Notes under the pieces: model-generated | Told to the model about the DNA's origin: nothing | Seen by the model: only the letters and a program-made list of their open reading frames with translations | Database searches by the model: none | Origin: Melioribacteraceae bacterium | Lineage (GTDB): Bacteria; Bacteroidota; Ignavibacteria; Ignavibacteriales; Melioribacteraceae | DNA: 64,000 bases | Assembly (NCBI GenBank): GCA_023230485.1 | Contig: JALNXG010000003.1 | Coordinates: 37,443-101,442 of the forward strand | Direction of reading: 5' to 3' | Program-made: the position numbers and the translations under genes | Part shown: in pieces, positions 16,830 through 25,133 of the stretch | Numbering within the stretch: the stretch's first letter is position 1 | How the letters are laid out: the number at the start of each line of letters is the position of its first letter

Positions 16830-17697
16830 TAACGGTTACAAACAAATTGTAATATTGAGCGGAAAAGGTGGCACTGGCAAAACTACTATATCGGCAGCGT
16901 TTGCGAGTTTTGAAAATAACAAAGTGATTGTTGATTGCGATGTGGATGCTGCGAATATGCACTTGATGCTCAAACCAAAATCAGAAATTAGTCATGAATT
17001 TTCGGGTGGTAAAAAGGCAGCTATTAATAATGAAATTTGTACTCAATGCGGTCTTTGCGAAACTGTATGCCGATTTGATGCAATCAGTAATTTCACTGTC
17101 GATCAATTAAAATGCGAAGGATGCGGATTTTGTTTTAGAGTCTGCCCGGCTAATGCAATCACTTTCTCTCCTTCAATTGGTGGAAATTATTTTGAGTGCG
17201 AATTGGAAGATGAATCAAAATTCTTTTATGCAAAACTTTTCCCCGGTGAAGGGAATTCGGGCAAGCTAGTAAGTGAAATAAAAAAGAAAGCGATTAATTC
17301 TATTAAAGATTCGTCCCGAAAGTTTGTAATTGTCGATGGACCTCCAGGAATCGGATGCCCTGTCAATGCAAGTATTTCAAAAGCTGATTTTGCAGTATTA
17401 GTTACCGAGCCAACCCTATCAGGAGTTCATGATCTAAAACGGTTAGTGAAATTATTAATTACGTTCAAAATCAAAATGGGAATCATTATTAATAAAAGCG
17501 ATTTGAATGAAGCAGTTGCTGAACAGATTAAAGATCATGCCGATGAAAAAGAGATCCCTATACTCGGAGAAATACCTTTTAATTCGGAATTTGTTAAAGC
17601 TCTCATAGAAGGGAATAATATTGTAGATGTGGATGAATCAGTAAAAAAAGAATTATTAAGTATTTGGGAAAAAACGAAATCATATATTATAAATTAA
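16822..17697 (+). CDS. MinD-superfamily P-loop ATPase with ferredoxin domain (second copy)
   Basis: A 291-residue paralogue of the preceding ATPase. It has Walker A SGKGGTGKTT (13-22), the ferredoxin cysteines C73, C76, C79, C83 and C98, C101, C104, C108, and switch II VDGPPGIGCP. Length is standard for the family. It starts with GTG and overlaps the preceding stop by 8 bp, so the two are translationally coupled and may form a heterodimer. The GTG start is chosen because no ATG precedes the Walker A in frame. Confidence 0.93.
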   Translation: MSDNGYKQIVILSGKGGTGKTTISAAFASFENNKVIVDCDVDAANMHLMLKPKSEISHEFSGGKKAAINNEICTQCGLCETVCRFDAISNFTVDQLKCEGCGFCFRVCPANAITFSPSIGGNYFECELEDESKFFYAKLFPGEGNSGKLVSEIKKKAINSIKDSSRKFVIVDGPPGIGCPVNASISKADFAVLVTEPTLSGVHDLKRLVKLLITFKIKMGIIINKSDLNEAVAEQIKDHADEKEIPILGEIPFNSEFVKALIEGNNIVDVDESVKKELLSIWEKTKSYIIN

Positions 17698-17712
17698 TGA
17701 AATGGAGAAGAA

Positions 17713-18072
17713 ATGAATCAAGAACAAACTGAAGAAATGAAGAATACAAAAGAAAAAATTGCTTTTACGTCAACAGGCGGATCGATGGAATCATTATTGA
17801 GTGAGCAATTTGGGAGATGCCAATATTTTATTATTGTTGATCCTGAGACAGGAAAATTTGATGCGATATCGAACTTAGGCGAACAGATGCAAAGTGGAGC
17901 AGGTCCAAAAGCGGCAGAGCTTATCCATCATCATGGTGCTAACGTGGTAGTTACAGGTCATGTAGGAGATAAAGCAGAAGACGTTCTAAAAAGAGTAAAT
18001 ATAAAAATCGTTACAGGATATAAAGGCAATATAAAAGTAAAAGATGCTCTAACAGAATATTTATCAAAATAG
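17713..18072 (+). CDS. NifX/NifB-type (orange-protein-like) small protein
   Basis: A 119-residue protein of the same fold as the first gene of the operon, here with the compact form typical of MTH1175/ORP proteins: EQFGRCQYF near the N-terminus, SGAGPKAAELI and ANVVVTGHVG in the middle. It lacks the His-rich tail. It lies 15 bp after the second ATPase and has GGAGAAG as ribosome site. It is a good candidate for the metal-cluster carrier of the locus. Confidence 0.9.
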   Translation: MNQEQTEEMKNTKEKIAFTSTGGSMESLLSEQFGRCQYFIIVDPETGKFDAISNLGEQMQSGAGPKAAELIHHHGANVVVTGHVGDKAEDVLKRVNIKIVTGYKGNIKVKDALTEYLSK

Positions 18073-18083
18073 AGTATAATTTA

Positions 18084-18515
18084 TTGGAAGATTTAATTAC
18101 AAATGGGATTGCGGTTCAGTTATGCGAATCCGGTTTCTGTTCCATTGAACTGCCTCTGCAAGTTCACACTTATGATATCGATATAGCTCAGCATGTAAAT
18201 AATATTGTCTATTTACGTTGGCTCGAAGATATGCGCAGTGAACTTTTTACTAAGCTAAATTTATTAGAATCGTTAATGGCATTAAATTATTATCCTGTAG
18301 TGGCATCGTGCGAGATGAAGTATAAAAAGCAGATTAAACTTTTGGATCGTCCGATTGGGCGGATGTTCCTAGAGAGCAGCTCTCACGGCATATTAATATT
18401 CAAAGCAGAAATAAGAATTAATGACAAAATAGCCTTTTGTGCTTCTCAAAAATGCGTGATAATGGACTTGAAGAATAATTTAATGATAACGGATAATATT
18501 ATAAAAATGATTTAA
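18084..18515 (+). CDS. 4HBT-fold acyl-CoA thioesterase
   Basis: A 143-residue hot-dog-fold protein with DIAQHVNNIVYLRWLED, the hallmark of YbgC/FadM-type thioesterases including the catalytic Asp. The start is a TTG 11 bp after the preceding stop; no in-frame ATG lies before the conserved motif, so TTG is likely though the ribosome site is weak. It is probably the last gene of the sigma-54 operon. Its 3' end overlaps the convergent xylulokinase by 17 bp. The acyl substrate is unknown. Confidence 0.8.
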   Translation: MEDLITNGIAVQLCESGFCSIELPLQVHTYDIDIAQHVNNIVYLRWLEDMRSELFTKLNLLESLMALNYYPVVASCEMKYKKQIKLLDRPIGRMFLESSSHGILIFKAEIRINDKIAFCASQKCVIMDLKNNLMITDNIIKMI

Positions 18516-19980
18516 GCGCATTTAGCCATTTATTATATGCTTCGCTTGTTTGAACGAATGTAAGTGGATCGGGATCGATTACTTCTATTTTCTTAAGCGA
18601 AGTAAAAGCTTCCTCGAATGAGCGATAGAAACCTGCGCCTACCGCCGCACCGCGTGCTGCACCAATTGATCCATCAGTTTCGTATAGCTCTATTGATGCG
18701 CCGGTTATATTTGCTAATGTCTCTCTAAAGATAGGACTCAAGAACATATTCCCTTTACCTGCACGAATAACATTAATATTTAATCCCATCTCCTTCATTA
18801 TATCAATGCCATATTTAAAGGAGAAAACAATCCCCTCTTGAGCGGCGCGCAATACGTGAGCTTTAGAATGATGATTAAAATCGAGATTAAGTATATGACT
18901 GCCGATATTTTTATTTTTCAAAACTCTTTCTGCTCCATTACCGAATGGGAGTACCACAACGCCATTTGAACCGATTTGTATAGTTTTTGCTGATTCATTC
19001 ATTTCAGAATAAGAAAGTCCACTCGCAAAATTTTTTCTTATCCAAGAATTAAGTATGCCTGTTCCATTAATACAAAGAAGTACACCGAGTTTTATTGAAT
19101 CATTTAAATAGTTAACATGTGCGAATTGATTTACACGGGAATAGTTATCAAAATTATTTTTATCAATTACTCCATAGACCACACCGGAAGTTCCTGCGGT
19201 GGCAGCCACTTCTCCTGCATTGAGTACGTTTAATGAAAAGGCATTATTTGGTTGATCGCCTGCTCGATATGATACAATTGCATGGCTGCTTATTCCAAGC
19301 TCCTCGGCTACCGAACTTAAAATCTTTCCTTGATTCGAGAATGTTGAATTAACTTGCGGAATTTTGCTTTCGGGTATATCATAATAATTTAGTAGTTTTT
19401 CGGAGATTGCATTGGTGGTAAAATCCCAGAAAATACCTTCGGATAAACCGGAGACAGTTGTAGATATTTCGCCCGTTAATTTCATTGCTAAAAAATCACC
19501 CGGGAGCATTATTTTATCTATCTTATCGAAAAGTTCCGGCTCATGTTCTTTTACCCATCTTAGTTTAGAAGCAGTAAAATTTCCCGGCGAATTAAGAAAA
19601 TGATTAAGGCAGTATTCTTCACCTAAATTTTCAAATGCTGCATTACCAATCTCTACGGCACGGCTATCGCACCATATAATCGATGGTCTAAGGACTTTTT
19701 GATTTTTATCGACTAATACAAGTCCATGCATCTGATAAGAGATACCGATCGATTTTATTTCGCTGCCATTGATGCTCGATTCGGAAAGTAATTTTTTTAA
19801 TAAACGCTTGGAATAGCTCCACCATAATTCGGGGTCTTGCTCAGCGAAACCGGGATGAGGTGAATTAATTGCCATTTCTTCTTTAGGATAAAAATCAGAT
19901 GCTAATATTTTTCCTGATTCTACATCAAGAATAGATACCTTGATAGAAGAACTGCCAATATCGAAACCTAATGAATACAT
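18499..19980 (-). CDS. xylB: Xylulokinase (FGGY carbohydrate kinase)
   Basis: A 493-residue FGGY kinase. The N-terminal phosphate-binding GFDIGSSSIKVSILD is followed by ISYQMHGLV (Met-His pair typical of XylB substrate binding), WCDSRA, the catalytic-base region AGDQPNNAF and the ATP-binding GTSGVVYG and GAARGAAVGAG. It should phosphorylate D-xylulose to feed the pentose phosphate pathway. No xylose isomerase lies beside it, so related ketoses remain possible. It is monocistronic and overlaps the thioesterase tail-to-tail by 17 bp with no hairpin between. Confidence 0.88.
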   Translation of the reverse strand: MYSLGFDIGSSSIKVSILDVESGKILASDFYPKEEMAINSPHPGFAEQDPELWWSYSKRLLKKLLSESSINGSEIKSIGISYQMHGLVLVDKNQKVLRPSIIWCDSRAVEIGNAAFENLGEEYCLNHFLNSPGNFTASKLRWVKEHEPELFDKIDKIMLPGDFLAMKLTGEISTTVSGLSEGIFWDFTTNAISEKLLNYYDIPESKIPQVNSTFSNQGKILSSVAEELGISSHAIVSYRAGDQPNNAFSLNVLNAGEVAATAGTSGVVYGVIDKNNFDNYSRVNQFAHVNYLNDSIKLGVLLCINGTGILNSWIRKNFASGLSYSEMNESAKTIQIGSNGVVVLPFGNGAERVLKNKNIGSHILNLDFNHHSKAHVLRAAQEGIVFSFKYGIDIMKEMGLNINVIRAGKGNMFLSPIFRETLANITGASIELYETDGSIGAARGAAVGAGFYRSFEEAFTSLKKIEVIDPDPLTFVQTSEAYNKWLNALKSFL

Positions 19981-20098
19981 TCACTCCCCATAACTTGATA
20001 ATATTAGTTCAGTATTTAACACAATATCCCAATAAAAATCAACTTATTCCGAACTATAAATAATCGGCTGTTAATTTTAATGTATAAGTGGAAGTGGT

Positions 20099-21466
20099 TT
20101 AAGTAACAGTTTTACAAATATCTATAAGAAATTTATATTCATTGAAGTAATCTGATTTTTCTGTTTGTCCAAGTCGAAGCACAACTAGATTTTTAGATGG
20201 GACAATAAAAAGATATTGACCATAATGACCTGTTGCGAAAAAAAGGTCATCGGGTAATAGTTCTATAAAAGGCAAACGAGATTCTCTTTTACTACCGTTT
20301 GGTTTAACCCAAATATGTGCGCCGAATTTCTGAAAGCGTGATGATACAGTGCGTGTCGTTGAATATTTCATCCACCAATCAGGAAAAAGATTTTCGCCAT
20401 TCCAAATTCCGTTTTGTAGATAAAGCTTTCCGAGACGTGCCCATTGATGTGCGGTAGCATATAACCCCGAAGAGAGAAGCATAGTCCCAGATAAATCTGT
20501 TTCAACTACGGAACTATTCATACCAATTTTATCTAGTAATTCCGAATGAGTGAAGTTATAAGGATCTAGATTTCTTTCTAATAATTTTTCTTTCAGAAAT
20601 TGCGATAGCAGATTTGAGCTCCCACTTGAATAATTCCAAACTGTACCGGGTTTATAAATTGTTTTTGAATTCGCAGCATATTTTGCAGAATCATTGTATA
20701 AGTAAAGCATTTTAATAGCATCTGAATCAAATTCTTTATAACTTTCTCTAAATTCTAACCCGGCATTCATTCTCAAAATATTATCCAAAGTTATTTCCTT
20801 TTTCGCCGGATCATCTTTCCAATAAGAAAGATTAAATCGATCTTCGACTTTTACAAATCCCTTGTTAATAAGAATAGCCGTTAAAGCATTGGCAAAAGTT
20901 TTGGTCATCGACCAGCCGCATAATCTGCTCTCCGCATTAGCTGAATTAGAATATTTCTCGCCGATTATTTTGCCCTTGTATAAAATGATCACGGCTTCGG
21001 TTTTCAATACTCGCAAAGAATCTTTTTCAATAAACTGTTCATCTATTATTTTATTAAGGTGGAAGTAATTAATTTCATTAAATTTTTCGGATGTATATAA
21101 AATAGAATCACCTTCAAGAGAATCATTTTTTGATTCAGGAATTATCTTGTCAATAAATGAATTCGGATCAGCATCTAATACCGCACCATGTGAGGGAAAG
21201 AATTGAGCCTTTCTTTTTATGAGACCCCAAAGTAATGAGCATGTAACTGATCGGGCTTTATAGTCAACTTTATAATTAAAAAAATGAAGTACACTGAAGC
21301 TAAGATCATTTTTTATCGCTTCTTCGGGATTTCTTTTAGAAACAAAAACTGCGGAACAAAGAATTTTTGCTTTATAACCAGCACCTATCTTAGCAATTGT
21401 ATAATAGTAATTTCCAAAATAGATTATGAAGGCTAAGAGAGCAAGAGCAATAAAATTAATAATCAT
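20099..21466 (-). CDS. Membrane-anchored serine hydrolase, beta-lactamase/class C family
   Basis: A 455-residue protein with an N-terminal membrane anchor (about 2-20) and an extracytoplasmic domain. The nucleophile motif SMTK (Ser186, Lys189) and the second motif NYSSGSSNLLS match serine beta-lactamase-like esterases and peptidases (6-aminohexanoate-dimer hydrolase / EstB type). A glycine-rich ATGHYGQYLF near the C-terminus is the third conserved element. It probably acts as a periplasmic esterase or peptidase rather than a resistance enzyme. Flanking genes give no further hint. Confidence 0.85.
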   Translation of the reverse strand: MIINFIALALLAFIIYFGNYYYTIAKIGAGYKAKILCSAVFVSKRNPEEAIKNDLSFSVLHFFNYKVDYKARSVTCSLLWGLIKRKAQFFPSHGAVLDADPNSFIDKIIPESKNDSLEGDSILYTSEKFNEINYFHLNKIIDEQFIEKDSLRVLKTEAVIILYKGKIIGEKYSNSANAESRLCGWSMTKTFANALTAILINKGFVKVEDRFNLSYWKDDPAKKEITLDNILRMNAGLEFRESYKEFDSDAIKMLYLYNDSAKYAANSKTIYKPGTVWNYSSGSSNLLSQFLKEKLLERNLDPYNFTHSELLDKIGMNSSVVETDLSGTMLLSSGLYATAHQWARLGKLYLQNGIWNGENLFPDWWMKYSTTRTVSSRFQKFGAHIWVKPNGSKRESRLPFIELLPDDLFFATGHYGQYLFIVPSKNLVVLRLGQTEKSDYFNEYKFLIDICKTVT

Positions 21467-21583
21467 TTCGCTTTTTTTTATTTAATATACGAAATAATAA
21501 ATAGTAAATATAATCAATAGAACCATACCAGTTTTTAGAATGATTATTAAGTAAATAAGACTAGGTAAAAATATTAATTTTCC

Positions 21584-21730
21584 TTATAAAGGTAATTTTT
21601 CTACTATTGTGAGTATTCCAATTTCTTCATTTATCGGAATGGATTTTATCGAAATCTTGGGGTTTGGATTTATGTATACTTCCACACAAAGCCGACAATA
21701 CTTGGGAGGGGAGGATTTTTTCTGCGGCAT
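21584..21730 (-). CDS. Possible 48-residue small protein
   Basis: An ATG-to-TAA frame lies in the 283-bp gap downstream of the response-regulator/kinase gene, 19 bp after its stop. It encodes 48 residues: a Lys/Ser/Pro-rich start with CRLC, then an Ile-rich tail (EEIGILTIVEKLPL). No family is recognised and the ribosome site is poor. It could be a real cotranscribed peptide, a decayed C-terminal fragment or chance. Confidence 0.25.
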   Translation of the reverse strand: MPQKKSSPPKYCRLCVEVYINPNPKISIKSIPINEEIGILTIVEKLPL

Positions 21731-21749
21731 TTAGTTTTATTGCTTCAAA

Positions 21750-22868
21750 TTAAGAACAAGATCCCCTTTCGTCCATGTTTATTAAGCCGAAGGCTATCGG
21801 GATACCAATTTCTACAATTGTAAAATGATCTTCTTTACTCTCAATTTTTAAGTAACCATTAAAGTACTTGAGAGATTTCTTTGCTAGAGATAAGCCCACT
21901 CCCATTCCATCATGATCATATATATTTTTTGAGAATTGATTCAAAAGATCAATATTATTAATTGATTTTTTATCCATTCCCGAACCATGATCATGAATCT
22001 TTATTTTATAATACTGGTCTTCGATCCAGCCTCTCACTAAAATACTCGTTCCTTTTTCGGAGAATAGTATAGAGTTTTCAAGTAATTCATATAAGATGGT
22101 TTTGAAATATCTGTCATTAATTAAAAGACGTGCATCATCTAACTGAATATACATATCCTCATTTCGTTTATACTCATAAAAGTAATTTATGATTTCATTA
22201 GAAAAAGATGCGGATTCTATTTCAAAAGGTGTGCATATATTTTTATTATTCTCAATTTCATTTTTATCTAAATATACTAATTCAGAAAATTGAAGCATTT
22301 TTTCAATTCTTTTAAGGAGACGTTTTCCTGAACGATGGATTACATCAACCATACTTTTTATTTCATCAAGGGGAAGAGATTCGATATCTTCCTTGATTAT
22401 TTCTGAAAAACCGAGTATTCCTACTAATGGAGTGCGAAGTTCATGAGGGACACGAGTTATTAATTGCTCTTTCAATTCTTTAACGTTTTCACCATTTATT
22501 TCTTTTTTGGCTAATCGAAGATTGATTGCTTTAAGAAGGTCTTGAGCTTTGTATGGTTTAATAATATAATCGTCAGCACCCAAATTCATTCCAAATCTCA
22601 AGTCTTCCATATCGACTTTAGCGGTAAGAAATAAAAATGGAATAAGCGCAGTATCTTTTCCTTCTTGAAGAAGCTGTAATAATTCATACCCATTTAAGTT
22701 GGGCATATTTATATCACTAATAATAATATCAGGCAGAAATTCAGATGCAATTTTATATCCCGCTTCGCCATCATTAGATGTTAAAACATAATATCCTTCT
22801 TCTTCTAAAAGTGTTTTTATGTTCGATTGAATATCAAGTTCATCTTCTACAACTAAAACAGAATACAT
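21750..22868 (-). CDS. Response regulator - histidine kinase hybrid (REC-HK)
   Basis: A 372-residue soluble protein. The receiver domain (1 to about 120) has phospho-acceptor Asp52 (SDINMP) and Lys104 (KPYK). A kinase module follows with His142 in VPHELRTPLVG, N-box LLENSILFSEKG, G1 DHGSGMD and G2 GMGVGLSLAKK. With no membrane segment it is probably phosphorylated by another kinase and passes the signal on. Its receiver is closely similar to that of the LytTR regulator encoded 97 bp upstream, so the two are probably duplicates acting in one relay. Confidence 0.92.
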   Translation of the reverse strand: MYSVLVVEDELDIQSNIKTLLEEEGYYVLTSNDGEAGYKIASEFLPDIIISDINMPNLNGYELLQLLQEGKDTALIPFLFLTAKVDMEDLRFGMNLGADDYIIKPYKAQDLLKAINLRLAKKEINGENVKELKEQLITRVPHELRTPLVGILGFSEIIKEDIESLPLDEIKSMVDVIHRSGKRLLKRIEKMLQFSELVYLDKNEIENNKNICTPFEIESASFSNEIINYFYEYKRNEDMYIQLDDARLLINDRYFKTILYELLENSILFSEKGTSILVRGWIEDQYYKIKIHDHGSGMDKKSINNIDLLNQFSKNIYDHDGMGVGLSLAKKSLKYFNGYLKIESKEDHFTIVEIGIPIAFGLINMDERGSCS

Positions 22869-22965
22869 AGTTTCCCTTAGTTCGATTATCTACACTCCAT
22901 TATCGGTATCTAAGAAGATGAATCAAGATATAATGTTGCCGGCGGGTTTTTAATGATGCGAACGG

Positions 22966-23736
22966 CTAATTTTTATCTTTTTTAATCTTTGAAGCATATC
23001 TTTTACTAATAATAAATTCTTCATCTACAGCTTGTAAATGGATGGACATTCTGCCACCGCTTAATTTTTCGATTTTATTTATATGGTTCATATTGATGAT
23101 CGTTCCGCGATGAATCCTTAAAAATAATTTTTCGGGCAGTTGTTCTTCCCATGTGTTGATTGCTCTTCTTATTATAAATGATTTTCCGGTTGCGATTCTA
23201 ATATTAGTGTATTGGTTCTCTGCTTTAATATATACAATATCCTGTATAGTAATAAATGTTTGTCTTCCATTAACACTAATAAAAAATTTGTCCTCCGGTA
23301 CATAAAGGTCTGAATCTCTCTCGGATAACTTAAGTTTATTAATATTGTCTTCAATAATAACGTTATGCTTATTAATTCGCGTTTTAACAGCACTTAGGAG
23401 TTCTTGCATTTTGAACGGTTTGAAAATATAATCATCAGCACCAAGCTCCATTCCTAATCGGAAATCGCTACGATCAACCATAGCAGTAAGAAATATGAAA
23501 GGTATTGTGCGGGTCTCTTTATCTTTAGATAATTCTCTTAAAACGTCATAGCCCGAAATTCCGGGCATTCTTATATCAGAGATAATTAGATCGGGGAGAA
23601 ATTCTTTTGCTTTTTCAATACCACATTCACCATCTGGGCAATCAATTACTTTATAATTCTCTTGTTCTAGAATCTCAATTATGTTTGATCTTATATTTAT
23701 ATCGTCTTCGATTACTAATATTGTTTTTTGTTCCAT
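22966..23736 (-). CDS. LytTR-family response regulator
   Basis: A 256-residue transcription factor: receiver domain 1 to about 122 with Asp54 (SDIRMP) and Lys106 (KPFK), then a LytTR DNA-binding domain about 145-250 (FLRIHRGTIINMNHINKIEKL). It lies upstream of the REC-HK gene in the same direction. No membrane sensor is adjacent, so its input may be the REC-HK hybrid or a distant kinase. Confidence 0.92.
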   Translation of the reverse strand: MEQKTILVIEDDINIRSNIIEILEQENYKVIDCPDGECGIEKAKEFLPDLIISDIRMPGISGYDVLRELSKDKETRTIPFIFLTAMVDRSDFRLGMELGADDYIFKPFKMQELLSAVKTRINKHNVIIEDNINKLKLSERDSDLYVPEDKFFISVNGRQTFITIQDIVYIKAENQYTNIRIATGKSFIIRRAINTWEEQLPEKLFLRIHRGTIINMNHINKIEKLSGGRMSIHLQAVDEEFIISKRYASKIKKDKN

Positions 23737-23848
23737 TACTTCCTATAAATAATTTAGAAATAAAAAAAACAGTTAAATTCTATCCGGATTAAAATCACAA
23801 TCAATAGGTCAATTCGTAATGCCCTTTTAATACCATTCATTTATAATA

Positions 23849-24898
23849 CTAATTGCCGATAAATTCTTCGTATCTTTTATCGCATTCCTTTGAATCAGCT
23901 TTTCTGTTTTGGATTAGAATGCGGTACTTAAACGTAACTGAATCTCCGGCATCAAGCATGTAATTAAGTTCTTGTTTACCTTCGCTAAATATTTTTGCTC
24001 CCAAAGGATTAGCTGCAAAAAGACCATAATCACGAGCGTGCCAATAAGTAGGGAAACCGACATTTTGAGGATTATCAAAAATCACCACGGACACGTCATG
24101 GCTATTAATATTGCCGGATAGTGCCACCCATTTAGCTCTTTTACCCCATGCATCATTACCTTCAAGTCCTTCACTATTTAGATAATTGCCTGTAACGTTT
24201 CTATTATCTAAGACTGCTACTTCTGTTTTATTGCCATGCGAATCAGTCAATGCAATAGGTTGTGTTGTAGGAAGTTCGAGTTGACGCGCTACACGTAAGC
24301 CCATCATACCTTCTTTATTATCCTTAAATTGTACGTCATCATTAATTGCAGTTAGTTTAGTAATTCTATCAATCGTTCTCGAACCTCCATCTTCACGAAT
24401 AATAAAATGAGTTACTTCTTCTAAAAGAACTTCTCCATCATTATCCATCCAGTCAGAAGAGACAATTAATTCAGCTTTATTATCAGTTACTTTTTCAAAA
24501 ATAATATCTTTATGATTTATTGTTCCCATTTTATCTGCCTGCTCGGCAGGTATTGCATTCGAGTTATTCCAAAAATCTAATCCATTGACATCGCCGTAAT
24601 TAAACCAAAGTCCAATTTGATGTGGATGATCAATGCGTTCGCCCTTTCGTGGAGCTAGTGGATAACCTCTTGTTATTGTATCCCCCGAAGCAGAAATTAT
24701 CGGATAGAGAACGGGCTTTCTTAATACAGGGATTTCATCATTATAAAGATAGGATGTGAAAAGTTTTCCCTCGATTAGAATATCAATCTTCTTTTCAGAA
24801 TCATTATTTACGAACTTAAATTTGCTATCCGGCTGTGCATTGATGCTGCTCGAAAAAGAAATGAAGATCAAAAAAAGTACAAATCTTATTTTACTCAT
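23849..24898 (-). CDS. DUF6807/PmoA-family secreted protein
   Basis: A 349-residue exported protein with a signal peptide (about 1-21). It has the conserved features of the family annotated PmoA / DUF6807: DHPHQIGLWFNYGDVNG, LDFWNN and a late HARDYGLFAANPLG. The PmoA name comes from early misannotation as methane monooxygenase; family members sit in carbohydrate catabolic loci and are likely sugar-related lyases, hydrolases or epimerases. Activity is unproven. Monocistronic. Confidence 0.82.
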   Translation of the reverse strand: MSKIRFVLFLIFISFSSSINAQPDSKFKFVNNDSEKKIDILIEGKLFTSYLYNDEIPVLRKPVLYPIISASGDTITRGYPLAPRKGERIDHPHQIGLWFNYGDVNGLDFWNNSNAIPAEQADKMGTINHKDIIFEKVTDNKAELIVSSDWMDNDGEVLLEEVTHFIIREDGGSRTIDRITKLTAINDDVQFKDNKEGMMGLRVARQLELPTTQPIALTDSHGNKTEVAVLDNRNVTGNYLNSEGLEGNDAWGKRAKWVALSGNINSHDVSVVIFDNPQNVGFPTYWHARDYGLFAANPLGAKIFSEGKQELNYMLDAGDSVTFKYRILIQNRKADSKECDKRYEEFIGN

Positions 24899-25068
24899 AT
24901 CGCACCGATGTTTTTATTATAATTAAATATAAAAAACCGTTCAATCAATAGCAGGTTTTTAGTAGTAAATGAAGTTTAAAGTCGATCTTCTTATTCGGGA
25001 ACTATAATCCCTCTAATAATTTATTACGGTAAAATGCTCTATTAAATCAAAATTTCCTTTATTTATTT

Positions 25069-25130
25069 GAATTCTCCCCAATCAGGCGGCAAAATAAATA
25101 CTTCAGTAGAATTTGCGACTAGGAGAATTC
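25069..25130. repeat. Inverted repeat in the 235-bp intergenic region
   Basis: GAATTCTCC (25069-25077) and GGAGAATTC (25122-25130) are exact complements separated by 44 nt. The pair lies just after the stop of the minus-strand gene at 25134. It may form a long-loop stem but has no T tract, so a terminator role is weak. Confidence 0.4.
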
Positions 25131-25133
25131 ATG

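Noticed and set aside
15279..18072. Nitrogenase cofactor assembly operon
   Set aside because: No nifH/D/K/B/E/N-type gene lies nearby, and the paired ferredoxin-MinD ATPases with a sigma-54 PAS activator fit ORP-type loci better.
20099..21466. Antibiotic-resistance beta-lactamase
   Set aside because: The SMTK/YSS motifs and N-terminal anchor fit the broad serine hydrolase/esterase group; nothing points to a resistance enzyme.
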